DNA from: Mycobacterium simiae
GTDB taxonomy: Bacteria; Actinomycetota; Actinomycetes; Mycobacteriales; Mycobacteriaceae
Direction: 5' to 3'
DNA length: 42,129 bases
NCBI RefSeq assembly: GCF_008370645.1
Contig: NZ_VTZN01000027.1
Span: forward strand, 1 to 42,129
Of this stretch, positions 1-12,750 are shown piece by piece (within the stretch, counting starts at the first letter, position 1; each line of letters begins with the position of its first letter). The position numbers and the translations under genes were made by a program. The notes beneath the pieces are model-generated. The model made no database searches, had not been told where the DNA came from, and worked only from the letters and a program-made list of their open reading frames with translations.

Positions 1-63
1 ATGCCGCTCGAACATTTGACGCGGAAGGGGTTATTGATCACACGTGTGCGCGTTGATCCGTAA
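1..63 (+). other. possible 3' end of an upstream gene
   Basis: Frame 1 is open from the first base to a TAA at 61-63 and would encode a tail ending in ITRVRVDP. It begins by chance with ATG, so it could be a 20-residue peptide, but it more likely is the C-terminus of a gene cut by the window edge. It would overlap the start of the multicopper oxidase gene by 20 bp. I do not recognise it. Confidence 0.2.
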
Positions 64-1696
64 CAGTTCGCCCGCGACCACTCAGGCGACCACCCCAAAA
101 TCCGGGCGGGCCCGCCGCTTGGCGGACAGGCTGATCCGGTGGCGCACCCTGTTTGTTGCCCTGGGAACTATTGTGGGTCTCATCGGCGTCGTGCTCGGCG
201 CCTCGTTCGCCTACCCGCATCTGCACCCCATCAGATTCGTGAACCAGGGCCTTGCTCTGGATCGTCCCTTGGCCATTCCGCCGCTGTTGGAGCCGACGGT
301 AGCCAACGGTGAGCGGGTGTTCTCGCTGACCGCGCACGGTGGCCGCACCGAGTTGGTGCGCGGCGCGCTAGCCGACACGGCCGGATTCAACGGAACCTAC
401 CTCGGCCCGACAATTCGTGCCCGCACCGGAGAACGGGTGCGCATCGAAGTCCGCAATGGGCTCGACGAATCCACCACGGTTCACTGGCATGGCATGAATG
501 TGCCCGCCGTGATGGACGGCGGACCACATCAGCCGATCCCGCCGGGTAAGACATGGTCGCCATACTGGATTGTCACCAATCCGGCCGCGACGCTGTGGTA
601 TCACCCGCACACGTTGGGTAAGACCGCCGAGCAGGTTTATTCGGGTTTGGCCGGATTGTTTCTGATTGATGACGAGAACAGCGACGGGCTCGGGCTGCCG
701 AAAACCTATGGCGTCGACGATATTCCGCTGATTGTTCAGGACCGCAGTTTCAGCAACGACGGGAAATTGACCTATGTTCGGGATCGGTCGCAGAAGAACT
801 TTGGCGCGATGGGCGACACCATACTTGTCAACGGCACCCGCGGGCCGTATGTCGAGGTGCCTGCACAGCTGATCCGGTTGCGAATCCTCAACGCCTCCAA
901 TGCCAGACGCTACAACTTCGGGCTCTCAGATAGCCGCTCGTTCTGGCAGATCGCGACCGACGGCGGCCTGCTCAAGGCACCGGTCGAGCGCAGCCGGATG
1001 CTCCTTGGCCCGGGCGAGCGGGCCGAGATCGTCGTCGACCTGCGTTCAACGAATCAGCCGGTGACGCTGATGAGTTACGCGTTCCAGGGCGCGGCGCCGA
1101 TGTACCACCTCATGAGGACGGTGACGGCTGGAACGAATGACGAGTATCAAAGCTTCAAGATCCTCCAACTGCGGCCTCGTGGCGGCTCGTCACCGCAGGC
1201 TGAGCTACCCGCGCGGCTCAACGCCAGCGCACCACCGCGTCCGCAGGATGCCGTGCGCACTCGCGTCTTTCGCATGACTGATCGGATGAGCATCAACGGA
1301 AAGCCCATGGACCACAACCGGATCGACGAGGTGGTGAAAAAGGGCGACCTCGAGATTTGGGAGATCGACAACCGCGAGGCGCTCTTCTATCACCCGTTCC
1401 ACATTCACACCGCGCAATTTCAGATTCTCGACCGCAACGGTAAGCCACCCGCCGGCGAAGAGCAGGGCTGGAAGGACACTGTGCTCGTCAATCCACTCGA
1501 AAAGGTGCGCGTGATTGTCCGATTCGCCGACTACGCCGACCCCCATTGGCCCTACATGTACCACTGCCACATCCTCGACCACGAAGACATGGGCATGATG
1601 GGCCAATTCGTGGTCGTCGAGAACGCCTCCGAGGAGGTGCGCGTCATCTCGCCGCTCACTGGCGCCGACGCAACAGGTCACGACCACGACCCGTAG
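44..1696 (+). CDS. membrane-anchored multicopper oxidase (CueO/MmcO-like)
   Basis: This protein of 550 residues is a three-cupredoxin-domain multicopper oxidase, a family that oxidises Cu(I), Fe(II) or phenolics and reduces O2 to water; copper detoxification outside the membrane is the likeliest role. All four copper motifs are visible: HWHG at 147-150, YHPHTLG at 186-192, HPFHIH at 450-455, and HCHILDHEDMGMM from 507, whose Cys, two His and Met fit the type 1 site. A hydrophobic segment at about 36-57 after several Arg suggests an N-terminal anchor or uncleaved signal. The tail is His/Asp-rich (GHDHDP). The start is GTG, the first start after an in-frame TGA at 35-37, with AAGGGG at 25-30. 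It converges on serB2. From memory M. tuberculosis mmcO lies elsewhere (Rv0846c), so this may be a paralogue or a moved gene. Confidence 0.9.
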   Translation: MCALIRNSSPATTQATTPKSGRARRLADRLIRWRTLFVALGTIVGLIGVVLGASFAYPHLHPIRFVNQGLALDRPLAIPPLLEPTVANGERVFSLTAHGGRTELVRGALADTAGFNGTYLGPTIRARTGERVRIEVRNGLDESTTVHWHGMNVPAVMDGGPHQPIPPGKTWSPYWIVTNPAATLWYHPHTLGKTAEQVYSGLAGLFLIDDENSDGLGLPKTYGVDDIPLIVQDRSFSNDGKLTYVRDRSQKNFGAMGDTILVNGTRGPYVEVPAQLIRLRILNASNARRYNFGLSDSRSFWQIATDGGLLKAPVERSRMLLGPGERAEIVVDLRSTNQPVTLMSYAFQGAAPMYHLMRTVTAGTNDEYQSFKILQLRPRGGSSPQAELPARLNASAPPRPQDAVRTRVFRMTDRMSINGKPMDHNRIDEVVKKGDLEIWEIDNREALFYHPFHIHTAQFQILDRNGKPPAGEEQGWKDTVLVNPLEKVRVIVRFADYADPHWPYMYHCHILDHEDMGMMGQFVVVENASEEVRVISPLTGADATGHDHDP

Positions 1697-1746
1697 TACC
1701 GCCAAGGATCCGGTCGCCCGCGCCACCGGACCCGCGAGCAGACGGA

Positions 1747-3000
<1,254 letters not shown>

Positions 3001-3008
3001 CTAAGCCA

Positions 3009-4798
<1,790 letters not shown>

Positions 4799-4946
4799 CT
4801 TTGACAGCATCTTAGCCGCCGATCGAGCAGCCGGCAGTGCCGGTCCTACATACTGTCGTAATTGCGCCGCGGGCGCGCGCAGGCCGCTTCGGCGGACCGC
4901 CGCCGATCGGTCGGATGTTACCGTCGAACGCGTGCAATTCGCCGGG

Positions 4947-6026
4947 ATGCAACGGATTCTGGCCGCCGCATCTCTGGCAGCCGCGGTCGCGATGTGTACC
5001 GGTTGCGGCGCCGATCAACCAGCCACCACGCCGTCGCGGTCAGTGGTCACTCCTACCACCCAGATCGCGGGGGCCGGGGTACTGGGAAACGAACGCAAGC
5101 CGGACGAGTCGTGTGCGCGCGACGCGGCGGCGCCCGATCCGGGGCCGGCTACCCGGTCGGCGCGCAACGCTGCAGGCGTCAACCCGGATGTGGTGCAGGT
5201 TCCAGCCGAACCGCAGCGCATCGTGGTGCTGTCCGGGGATCAGCTCGACGCGCTATGCGCGCTGGGCCTGCAATCCCGGGTGGTCGGCGCAGCCTTGCCG
5301 GACGGCTCCACCAGCCAACCGTCCTACCTGGGCAAGACAGTGCATAATCTGCCTGAGATCGGCAGCCGCAACTCCCCCAACCTGGGCGCGATCGCGGCGG
5401 TCCATCCCGACCTGATCCTGGGCTCGGTGGCGTTCACGCCCAGGTTGTACCCACAGCTGGCGGCGATCGCCCCGACGGTGTACACCGCAGCGCCGGGCGC
5501 GGCCTGGGAGGACAACCTGCGCGGTGTCGGAGCCGCCACCGCGCGTAGCGCCGCAGTGGAGGCGCTGCTCAGTGGGTTCGCCCAGCGGGCCAGTCAGGTG
5601 GGGACTAAGCACGACGCGACCCACTTCCAGGCGTCGATCGTCCAATTGACCGCCAATACCCTGCGGATATACGGAACCAACAACTTCCCGGCCAGCGTGC
5701 TGCGGGCAGTCGGGGTGGACCGGCCGGCGTCGCAACGTTTCACCGATAGGGCCTACCTCGAGCTCGGTACCACCGACGCCGACCTGGACAAGGGCCCGGA
5801 CTTCTCCGCCGCTGACGCCGACATCGTCTACGTCTCGTGCGCCTCGTCGAAGGCGGCCGACCGCGCGCCCGAGATCTTCGATAGCGACTCCTGGCGCCGG
5901 CTATCGGCCAATCGTGACAACCGGGTCTTCGTTGTCAATGACGAGATTTGGCAGACGGGCCAGGGCTTGGTCGCCGCTCGCGGCATCGTCGACGATCTGC
6001 GCTGGATCAGCGCGCCCATCAACTAA
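4947..6026 (+). CDS. fecB: iron-siderophore/heme-type periplasmic binding lipoprotein FecB
   Basis: The 359-residue protein is a TroA/FecB-type substrate-binding lipoprotein, the family that delivers ferric chelates or heme to ABC importers. The start is ATG at 4947 (MQRILAAAS), giving a short signal peptide ending in a lipobox-like MCTGC with Cys at about position 19; a GTG at 4932 is an alternative. Then come a low-complexity linker to about residue 85 and two lobes, with [18 protein letters not shown] opening lobe 1 and HPDLILGS typical of the family. Sequence and length match M. tuberculosis FecB (Rv3044) as I remember it. No permease or ATPase gene is adjacent, so the transport partner must lie elsewhere. 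It diverges from ctaD and is 82 bp upstream of adhC. Confidence 0.93.
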   Translation: MQRILAAASLAAAVAMCTGCGADQPATTPSRSVVTPTTQIAGAGVLGNERKPDESCARDAAAPDPGPATRSARNAAGVNPDVVQVPAEPQRIVVLSGDQLDALCALGLQSRVVGAALPDGSTSQPSYLGKTVHNLPEIGSRNSPNLGAIAAVHPDLILGSVAFTPRLYPQLAAIAPTVYTAAPGAAWEDNLRGVGAATARSAAVEALLSGFAQRASQVGTKHDATHFQASIVQLTANTLRIYGTNNFPASVLRAVGVDRPASQRFTDRAYLELGTTDADLDKGPDFSAADADIVYVSCASSKAADRAPEIFDSDSWRRLSANRDNRVFVVNDEIWQTGQGLVAARGIVDDLRWISAPIN

Positions 6027-6108
6027 GCCCTCGGCTGCTCCCACCTGGCTCAAGAACATTAACTTAGCTAAGCTTTTCCACGGCGCAACCAACCTCAAGA
6101 GGATTCGT

Positions 6109-7149
6109 ATGAGCACTGTTTCCGCATACGCGGCTTTTTCCGCGGCCGAACCGCTGACCAAGACCACGATCACCCGTCGTGACCCTGGCCCGCACGACGT
6201 GGCGATCGACATCAAATTCGCCGGTATCTGCCACTCCGATATCCACACCGTCAAAGCCGAGTGGGGCACACCGAAATACCCGGTGGTTCCAGGCCACGAG
6301 ATCGCCGGTGTGGTAACCGACGTGGGCTCCGAGGTCACGAAATACCAAGTGGGCGACCATGTCGGCGTGGGCTGCATGGTGGACGCCTGCCGCGGCTGCG
6401 CCAGCTGCCTGGCCGGGCTCGAGCAGTACTGCAAACGCGGCGCGACCTTCACCTACAACTCGATCGGCAAAGATGGCCAGTCGACTCAGGGCGGCTACAG
6501 CGAGGCAATCGTTGTCGACGAGAACTTCATGGTGCGCATCCCGGACGCACTGCCGCTGGATGCTGCGGCGCCACTGCTGTGCGCCGGCATCACCCTCTAT
6601 TCGCCACTACGGCATTGGCATGCCGAGCCCAACACCCGGCTGGCAATCATCGGTCTGGGCGGGCTGGGTCATATGGGCGTCAAGCTGGGCGCCGCCATGG
6701 GCGCGGAGGTGACGGTGTTATCGCAGTCGCTGAAGAAGATGGAAGACGGATTGCGGCTGGGCGCCAGCCATTATTACGCCACCTCTGACCCCGATACCTT
6801 CCGCAAGCTGCGCGGCAGCTTCGACCTGATTCTGAACACCGTCTCGGCGAACCTCGATCTGGGTCAGTACATGAATCTGCTGGACGTCGACGGCACCATG
6901 GTCGAGCTGGGCATTCCCGAACACCCTATGGAGGTTCCGGCGTTCGCGCTGGCATCGATGCGGCGCAGCCTGTCCGGTTCGAATATCGGCGGGATCGCCG
7001 AGACCCAGGAGATGCTGAACTTCTGCGCCGAACGCGATGTCACGCCCGAAATCGAAATCATCGAGCCGAGTTACGTCAACGACGCCTACGAGCGGGTGTT
7101 GGCCAGCGACGTGCGCTACCGCTTCGTCATCGACATCTCACGGCTGTGA
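6109..7149 (+). CDS. adhC: zinc-type NADP-dependent alcohol dehydrogenase AdhC
   Basis: This 346-residue medium-chain dehydrogenase of the cinnamyl-alcohol-dehydrogenase branch interconverts alcohols and aldehydes with NADP(H). The GroES-like N-terminal half carries the catalytic zinc ligands C41, H63/E64 and C158, and the structural zinc ligands C94, C97, C100 and C108. The Rossmann half begins with GLGGLGHMG at 182-190. The ATG at 6109 follows AAGAGGA at 6097-6103. The 10-bp palindrome CTTAGCTAAG at 6063-6072 lies upstream, but is short and AT-rich. The 3' end overlaps the oppositely oriented downstream gene by 12 bp. Matches Rv3045 in length and position as I recall. Confidence 0.95.
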   Translation: MSTVSAYAAFSAAEPLTKTTITRRDPGPHDVAIDIKFAGICHSDIHTVKAEWGTPKYPVVPGHEIAGVVTDVGSEVTKYQVGDHVGVGCMVDACRGCASCLAGLEQYCKRGATFTYNSIGKDGQSTQGGYSEAIVVDENFMVRIPDALPLDAAAPLLCAGITLYSPLRHWHAEPNTRLAIIGLGGLGHMGVKLGAAMGAEVTVLSQSLKKMEDGLRLGASHYYATSDPDTFRKLRGSFDLILNTVSANLDLGQYMNLLDVDGTMVELGIPEHPMEVPAFALASMRRSLSGSNIGGIAETQEMLNFCAERDVTPEIEIIEPSYVNDAYERVLASDVRYRFVIDISRL

Positions 7150-7530
7150 GGCAACCTCGTCGGCTGCCGACGCGTCGTCATCGCCGGGAATGACCTCGCT
7201 GACGTCGATGCCGGCCAGCGGCCAGCCGGCGGCAGCGAGTATGCCGGCCACCCGTTGGATGTTCTCCGGCCCGGCGTCGTGGTGAGTGACGTTGGAGATG
7301 AATTCGGCTATCTCGTCCCGGTTGATCACACCATCGGCTATGGCCGGCGACCCCTCCGCGGTGAGGTTGCGCACCACTTCCTTGATCTGCTCCTCGGTCA
7401 ACGGCGTGCTGCGCAGCAGCGCCAGCAGCGCTACCCGATCGGGCCCCGGTACACCGTTGGGGTAACCGACCTGCAGCCACCGAATGACCGACCGCAGAAA
7501 GTGGGGGTGAGCAGAAGAGGCTTTCGTCAC
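7138..7530 (-). CDS. conserved small protein, DUF3349-like (Rv3046c homologue)
   Basis: This 130-residue protein resembles the mycobacterial DUF3349 family, which has no established function. It starts at GTG 7530 ([19 protein letters not shown]); upstream in-frame codons give an unlikely Cys/Arg-rich extension. The visible features are an N-terminal helical part with [11 protein letters not shown], a helix-rich core with [13 protein letters not shown] and [19 protein letters not shown] (superficially EF-hand-like, but not a proven calcium loop), and an acidic tail rich in Asp, Glu and Ala. No signal peptide is seen. It ends 12 bp inside adhC on the opposite strand. Confidence 0.85.
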   Translation of the reverse strand: MTKASSAHPHFLRSVIRWLQVGYPNGVPGPDRVALLALLRSTPLTEEQIKEVVRNLTAEGSPAIADGVINRDEIAEFISNVTHHDAGPENIQRVAGILAAAGWPLAGIDVSEVIPGDDDASAADEVASQP

Positions 7531-7624
7531 CCCAACAGTGTCACGGTAGGTACCGCACCCGCGCCAGCGAGAGGTCTCAGCCGGCGGACAATTCACGCGC
7601 CGTTCACGGCCCGCACATGTGGGG

Positions 7625-8710
<1,086 letters not shown>

Positions 8711-8989
8711 TCAGCTCGACAGTACGCTGCGGCTGATCGGCGGACTCTCGCTGAATCCCGGCAAGTCCACCGCGATCACGTCGCGGTGCGCGACCAGCCT
8801 AGGCATGATGGATTGCCAATCATGCCGATCGGATCCGAGCCCAGGCGCCAACAACAACGGCTTGTCGGTCCCCCGCCGCACGAAATTCGTGGGTTGGTTG
8901 ATCCAGCCTGCGTCGCGATTGTCGAAGTGCCGGTACGCATCTGAACTCGTGACGGCCGGGTACCCAGCGGCGTGGAATTCAACCCCCAT
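8711..8989 (-). pseudogene. alpha/beta-hydrolase N-terminal fragment
   Basis: This 92-codon frame from ATG 8989 (MGVEFHAAGYPAV) contains a recognisable start of an alpha/beta hydrolase: KPLLLAPGLGSDRHDW is the HG-type oxyanion-loop region and RDVIAVDLPGFSESPP is the following strand and loop. It stops shortly after, so the nucleophile elbow and the Asp and His of the triad are absent. It is therefore a truncated remnant, or a short protein without hydrolase activity. From memory Rv3047c in M. tuberculosis is a similarly short hypothetical gene in this place. It overlaps the 3' end of the upstream propeller lipoprotein gene by 11 bp on the same strand. Confidence 0.55.
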
Positions 8990-10052
8990 CGATGACTTGT
9001 ACGACACCATCGGAGACTCCGGCGACGAAAACGCGGCCGGTGTTCGAGTCGACACCCACGGTGTAGGGATTCTGTACGGTCGGAAACCGTTGCACTGGTC
9101 GAGGTTTGGCAGCGCTCATGTCGTAGCCGACTATCTCGTTGGTGCCCGACGACGCTACCCACAATCGGTCCCGCCTATCGTCGTAGGCAATTCCATAGGG
9201 ACCGCCCGGCTGGATAACGCTGGCCACCTCGCGCGGCGTGGGCAGCGGGGTGAACACCCGAACAGCATTGCCGCGAGTGTCGGCGGCGATCATGCGCCCG
9301 TGCCGGTCGGCGACCAAATGGGTGGGACCGGCACCGGCCGGCGTGGAGCCGATAATGGTCAGCCGTTCGGCGTCGTACACGGTCAGGTCGTTCTTACGGA
9401 CGTCCAGCAGGCCCACTGAGGTTCCGACCGCCGCCATCCCGGCCGGTTGCACGCTGTCGGTGAAGACTTTGACGATCTGCTCGCCGCGGATTACCGCCAC
9501 GGTTCCGCCGAGCTCGTTGGCGACGAAGACGGTGCCGTTGGATGCCGCGGCGGCATCGTGCGGCTCAGTGCCGGTACGGATGGGCGACTGCGCCGGTCCC
9601 TGCGGCAAGTCAACACGCACCAGGGAATCGGCCGACTCGACCGGAACCAGCACCGGACCACCCGGAGCCGCCAGCTGAAGATGACGAACCCTGCCCGGCA
9701 GCGGGATTCGTCCGGTGATGTCACCGGAGTCGGCGTTGATCAGCACCAACTCGTTCGGGTCACGGGTGGCGGCCACGACAGTACGCGTCAGCGCGTCGAC
9801 GACGATGCCTTCGGGGGCGTTGCCGACCGGGATCACCCGTCCGATGGGGTTACCACCAGGCCGCGGCGCCCGCTGGGGTTCAGCTGCTGACGGCAGTCCA
9901 CGGGCCGGCGGGCGGCTGCCCTCGGTGGGCACCCCCGACGGCAGCATGCCGGTAGTCGTCGCACTGCCCGGCACACCGGCGTCATGGCTGCAGGCAGCCA
10001 CGACGAAAGCGATAACACCGGCCGCGAACCGGGCACACAACTTTGCGATCAC
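8979..10052 (-). CDS. YncE-like beta-propeller lipoprotein
   Basis: The 357-residue protein is predicted to be exported and lipid-anchored: FAAGVIAFVVAACS is a short signal peptide with a lipobox, followed by a Gly/Pro/Thr-rich linker to about residue 65. The rest is a series of about six repeats of the YVTN/YncE seven-bladed propeller type, such as NAPEGIVVDALTRTVVAATRD, TEPHDAAAASNGTVFVANE and GPYGIAYDDRRDRLWVASSG. Such propellers usually bind partners or ligands and no enzyme residues are evident. I chose GTG 10052 because the longer frame to 10094 runs into the preceding monooxygenase gene; the exact start is uncertain. It lies 19 bp downstream of the monooxygenase and is probably in its operon. 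I do not recall it at this place in M. tuberculosis. Confidence 0.8.
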   Translation of the reverse strand: MIAKLCARFAAGVIAFVVAACSHDAGVPGSATTTGMLPSGVPTEGSRPPARGLPSAAEPQRAPRPGGNPIGRVIPVGNAPEGIVVDALTRTVVAATRDPNELVLINADSGDITGRIPLPGRVRHLQLAAPGGPVLVPVESADSLVRVDLPQGPAQSPIRTGTEPHDAAAASNGTVFVANELGGTVAVIRGEQIVKVFTDSVQPAGMAAVGTSVGLLDVRKNDLTVYDAERLTIIGSTPAGAGPTHLVADRHGRMIAADTRGNAVRVFTPLPTPREVASVIQPGGPYGIAYDDRRDRLWVASSGTNEIVGYDMSAAKPRPVQRFPTVQNPYTVGVDSNTGRVFVAGVSDGVVQVIDGG

Positions 10053-10071
10053 GAACGGGTGGTACCCGTTG

Positions 10072-11628
10072 TTACCGCCGCCGATTGCTGCCAACTCCCA
10101 GGAACTCGTACTCCTCGGGTTTGACCGAGCGAGTAGCCATCCAGTACTGCCAGGTGTAGCCGCCCCACAGCACCGTGTTCTTGCCGTGCTCGTCCAGATA
10201 CCAGCTGCGGCAGCCGCCGCTGTTCCACACCGAGCCGGCCAGCTTGTGTTGTAGCTCGTCGTTGAACCGATCCTGCGCGGCGCGGGTGGGGGCCAGCGCT
10301 TGCGCGCCCCGCTGGTCGCACTTGGCGATCGCGTCGGCGACGTAGTGGATCTGGGACTCGATCATGAAGACCACCGAATTGTGTCCCAGCCCGGTATTGG
10401 GACCCAGCAGGAAGAATAGGTTCGGCATCTGCGCCACGGTGATGCCGCGGTGTGCCGCGATGCCCTCGCGGTTCCACCGGTCAACCAGGTCCTCGCCGTG
10501 TTGTCCCTTGATCTGGACGTAGGTGTAGGAGTCGGTGACGTGGAAGCCGGTGGCGTACACGATCACGTCGGCGTGGCGCTCGGTGCCGTCGGCGGTGACG
10601 ATCCCGTCGCGTGTGATTCGGGTGATGCGGTCGGTGATCAGCTTGGTCTTGGGATTCGCGACGGCCGGGTAGTACGTGGTGGAGTTCAGGATCCGCTTGC
10701 AGCCGATGCGGTAGTGCGGGGTCAGCTTGCGGCGCAGCTCGCGATCCTTCACCGAGCGGCGAATGTTGTACTTGGCGTAGGCCTCAATAACCCTCAGCGC
10801 GTTCGGCCGCTTGGTCATCCCGTACCCCAGCGCCTCCTGGGCCCAGTAGATACCCAGACGCACCAACGCACGTAACCCGGGAACGTTTTCCAGCGCCCGA
10901 CGCAGCGCCGACGGGATCTCGGGGTTGGAACGCGGCACTACCCACGGCGGGGTGCGTTGGTAGAGCTGAAGTTCGGCAACCTGCTCGACGATCTCCGGGA
11001 CGATTTGGATCGCACTGGCGCCGGTGCCGATGATGGCCACCTGCTTACCGGTCAGATCGACGCTGTGGTCCCACTGCGCGGAATGGAAAGCCGGACCGGC
11101 AAATTGGTCGCGCCCATCGATGTCGGGGAAGGACGGGATATGTAATGCGCCAGCCCCGGAGATGAGGAACTGGGCGACATATTCGCGCCCGTCGGTCGTG
11201 AACACGTGCCACCGGTACTCGTCGTCGTCCCAATAACCGCGATCGACCAAAGAATTGAACTCGATGTAGCGCTTGAGCCCGTATTTCTCGGTGACGCCCT
11301 TGAGGTAATCCAGGATTTCGTCCCAGTAGGAGAACGGATTCTTCCAGTCTGGCTTGGGCTCGAACGAGAACGAGTACAGGTGCGACGGGATGTCACAGGC
11401 GCAGCCTGGGTAGCTGTTGTCGCGCCACGTCCCACCGACTTCGTCGGCCTTCTCCAAAATGACGAAGTCTTGGCCGGAGAAGCCTTGCTTCTGCAGCGCG
11501 ATGGCCATGCCCAGGCCGGAAAATCCGGTCCCAATGATGACTGCGCGGGCGTGCACCGGCGGTTGGGGTGACTGGGGTTGCTCGGCTTTTTCGGTAGTCT
11601 CGGTAGTCGGAGTCACGACATCAGTCAT
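10072..11628 (-). CDS. flavin-containing Baeyer-Villiger-type monooxygenase (Rv3049c homologue)
   Basis: This 518-residue class B flavoprotein monooxygenase uses FAD, NADPH and O2 to insert oxygen into ketones or oxidise heteroatoms; the EthA family that activates thioamide drugs is related. The FAD dinucleotide fold is at 31-60 (IIGTGFSGLG). The Baeyer-Villiger fingerprint FxGxxxHxxxW is intact from F176 to W186, and the NADPH fold GTGASA is at 201-206. About 25 N-terminal residues are Thr/Glu/Pro-rich and probably disordered. The start is ATG at 11628. A TetR-family gene lies directly upstream on the same strand, and the 149-bp gap between them holds a perfect 8-4-8 palindrome, so substrate-responsive repression is likely. 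The substrate is unknown. Confidence 0.93.
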   Translation of the reverse strand: MTDVVTPTTETTEKAEQPQSPQPPVHARAVIIGTGFSGLGMAIALQKQGFSGQDFVILEKADEVGGTWRDNSYPGCACDIPSHLYSFSFEPKPDWKNPFSYWDEILDYLKGVTEKYGLKRYIEFNSLVDRGYWDDDEYRWHVFTTDGREYVAQFLISGAGALHIPSFPDIDGRDQFAGPAFHSAQWDHSVDLTGKQVAIIGTGASAIQIVPEIVEQVAELQLYQRTPPWVVPRSNPEIPSALRRALENVPGLRALVRLGIYWAQEALGYGMTKRPNALRVIEAYAKYNIRRSVKDRELRRKLTPHYRIGCKRILNSTTYYPAVANPKTKLITDRITRITRDGIVTADGTERHADVIVYATGFHVTDSYTYVQIKGQHGEDLVDRWNREGIAAHRGITVAQMPNLFFLLGPNTGLGHNSVVFMIESQIHYVADAIAKCDQRGAQALAPTRAAQDRFNDELQHKLAGSVWNSGGCRSWYLDEHGKNTVLWGGYTWQYWMATRSVKPEEYEFLGVGSNRRR

Positions 11629-11705
11629 GGCATGTAGGTCTTTCTTGTTGTATGAGCGGCGCAGCTGTGCCGACAGGCGCCTGACTTGGAACGCGAGTAC
11701 CGCGA

Positions 11706-11725
11706 ATACCCAGTACTCTGGGTAT
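11706..11725. promoter_or_regulatory. perfect 8-4-8 palindrome, candidate TetR operator
   Basis: Arms ATACCCAG (11706-11713) and CTGGGTAT (11718-11725) are exact complements around TACT. It lies 77 bp upstream of the monooxygenase start and 52 bp downstream of the TetR stop. This is the expected place for the operator of a regulator controlling the monooxygenase. Confidence 0.6.
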
Positions 11726-11777
11726 CGGATACTACGAGTCTTGTCGATCGCTGCAGCGATGTCAACGGCAGCAGCCT

Positions 11778-12518
11778 TCAGCTGACGTCGCGGTGGCGTG
11801 GTACCGCGTCGTGGATGGGCTTTTCGGGGTCCATCGCGATGCCGAGCGCTTCGGCGGTGCCGACGATGACGCCCATCAAAATCGTTGTCAGGTGCGCGAC
11901 GAACTGCTCACGCGGCATCCGCCGCGGACTGTCTGGCTCCGGGCCCAACCACCATTCGGTTGCCGAGGCCGCCGAACCGAAGGCGGCGAATGCCGCCAGC
12001 TCGAGCGCCGCCCGGTTCAGCTCTATCTCCCGCAGCTCGTTGTTGAACATCTCGGCGAAGGTCAAGGTGATTTCTCGGCCCTCGTTGAGCGTTCGCACGG
12101 TCGCCTCGGACTGCGTTGCCGAGCGACCCTGAATAAAGACCCGCAGCACGTTGGGATGCTGGTCGACCAGGGTGACGTACTCGTCGACGCTGCGGTGAAT
12201 GACCTCGCGAGCCGTGTCGGTGGCCAAATTGATCGACGGAAAGATCGCCGCCCACAACATGTCGCGCAGCCGTTCGCCGATCGCCACGAATAGATCGGAC
12301 TTATCGGCGAAATGGCGGTAGATCTTGGGCTTGGCGGTGCCGGCTTCTTCGGCGATCTCACGCACGCTCAGCTCGGGCCCCAAGCGGTCGATGGCACGGA
12401 AGGCCGCTTCGACAATCTCGTTGCGCACCTTCTTGCGATGTTCTCGCCAACGTTCGCTGCGCGCGTCGACTTTCACCACCGGCTTCGCGCTGGGATGGGG
12501 TCGAGCGATTCTCGCCAC
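11778..12518 (-). CDS. TetR-family transcriptional regulator (Rv3050c homologue)
   Basis: This 246-residue protein has an N-terminal TetR helix-turn-helix (roughly 28-75: IVEAAFRAIDRLG, SVREIAEEAGTAKPKIYRHF) and a larger all-helical ligand-binding domain. A basic stretch (RSERWREHRKKVRN) precedes the DNA-binding domain. I prefer the GTG at 12518 (VARIARPHPSAKP), which has AAGG at a suitable distance; GTG 12527 would place that sequence directly against the start. The length then equals the Rv3050c product as I remember it. It lies upstream of the flavin monooxygenase on the same strand, with a palindrome between. The 232 bp from here to nrdE holds a small hairpin (CTTGC/GCAAG at 12708-12722) that may end nrdHIE transcription, but no gene. 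Confidence 0.9.
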   Translation of the reverse strand: MARIARPHPSAKPVVKVDARSERWREHRKKVRNEIVEAAFRAIDRLGPELSVREIAEEAGTAKPKIYRHFADKSDLFVAIGERLRDMLWAAIFPSINLATDTAREVIHRSVDEYVTLVDQHPNVLRVFIQGRSATQSEATVRTLNEGREITLTFAEMFNNELREIELNRAALELAAFAAFGSAASATEWWLGPEPDSPRRMPREQFVAHLTTILMGVIVGTAEALGIAMDPEKPIHDAVPRHRDVS

Positions 12519-12750
12519 GTCAAGCACCTTACCGCGTTTGTCGCTGCTGACCTGGGCAGACCCACGGATTCTGCGGCCACGCGAGTGTGAACCGCATGAC
12601 CCGACACGCTTGAGCGTCGGAAAGTCGACAGTCAGCGCAAAGGACTTTCACTCCCGTTGCGATTTGCGAAGAACCGGGCCGACCGCGTCGCGGCCGCGGC
12701 CCGCTCATCTTGCAACGCGCAAGTTCTTTTAGAGATTCGCTTGCGCCTGC

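Noticed and set aside
6063..6072. CTTAGCTAAG palindrome upstream of adhC as an iron-regulator (IdeR) box
   Set aside because: It is too short and does not fit the longer IdeR consensus I recall; mentioned only as a feature of the adhC upstream region.
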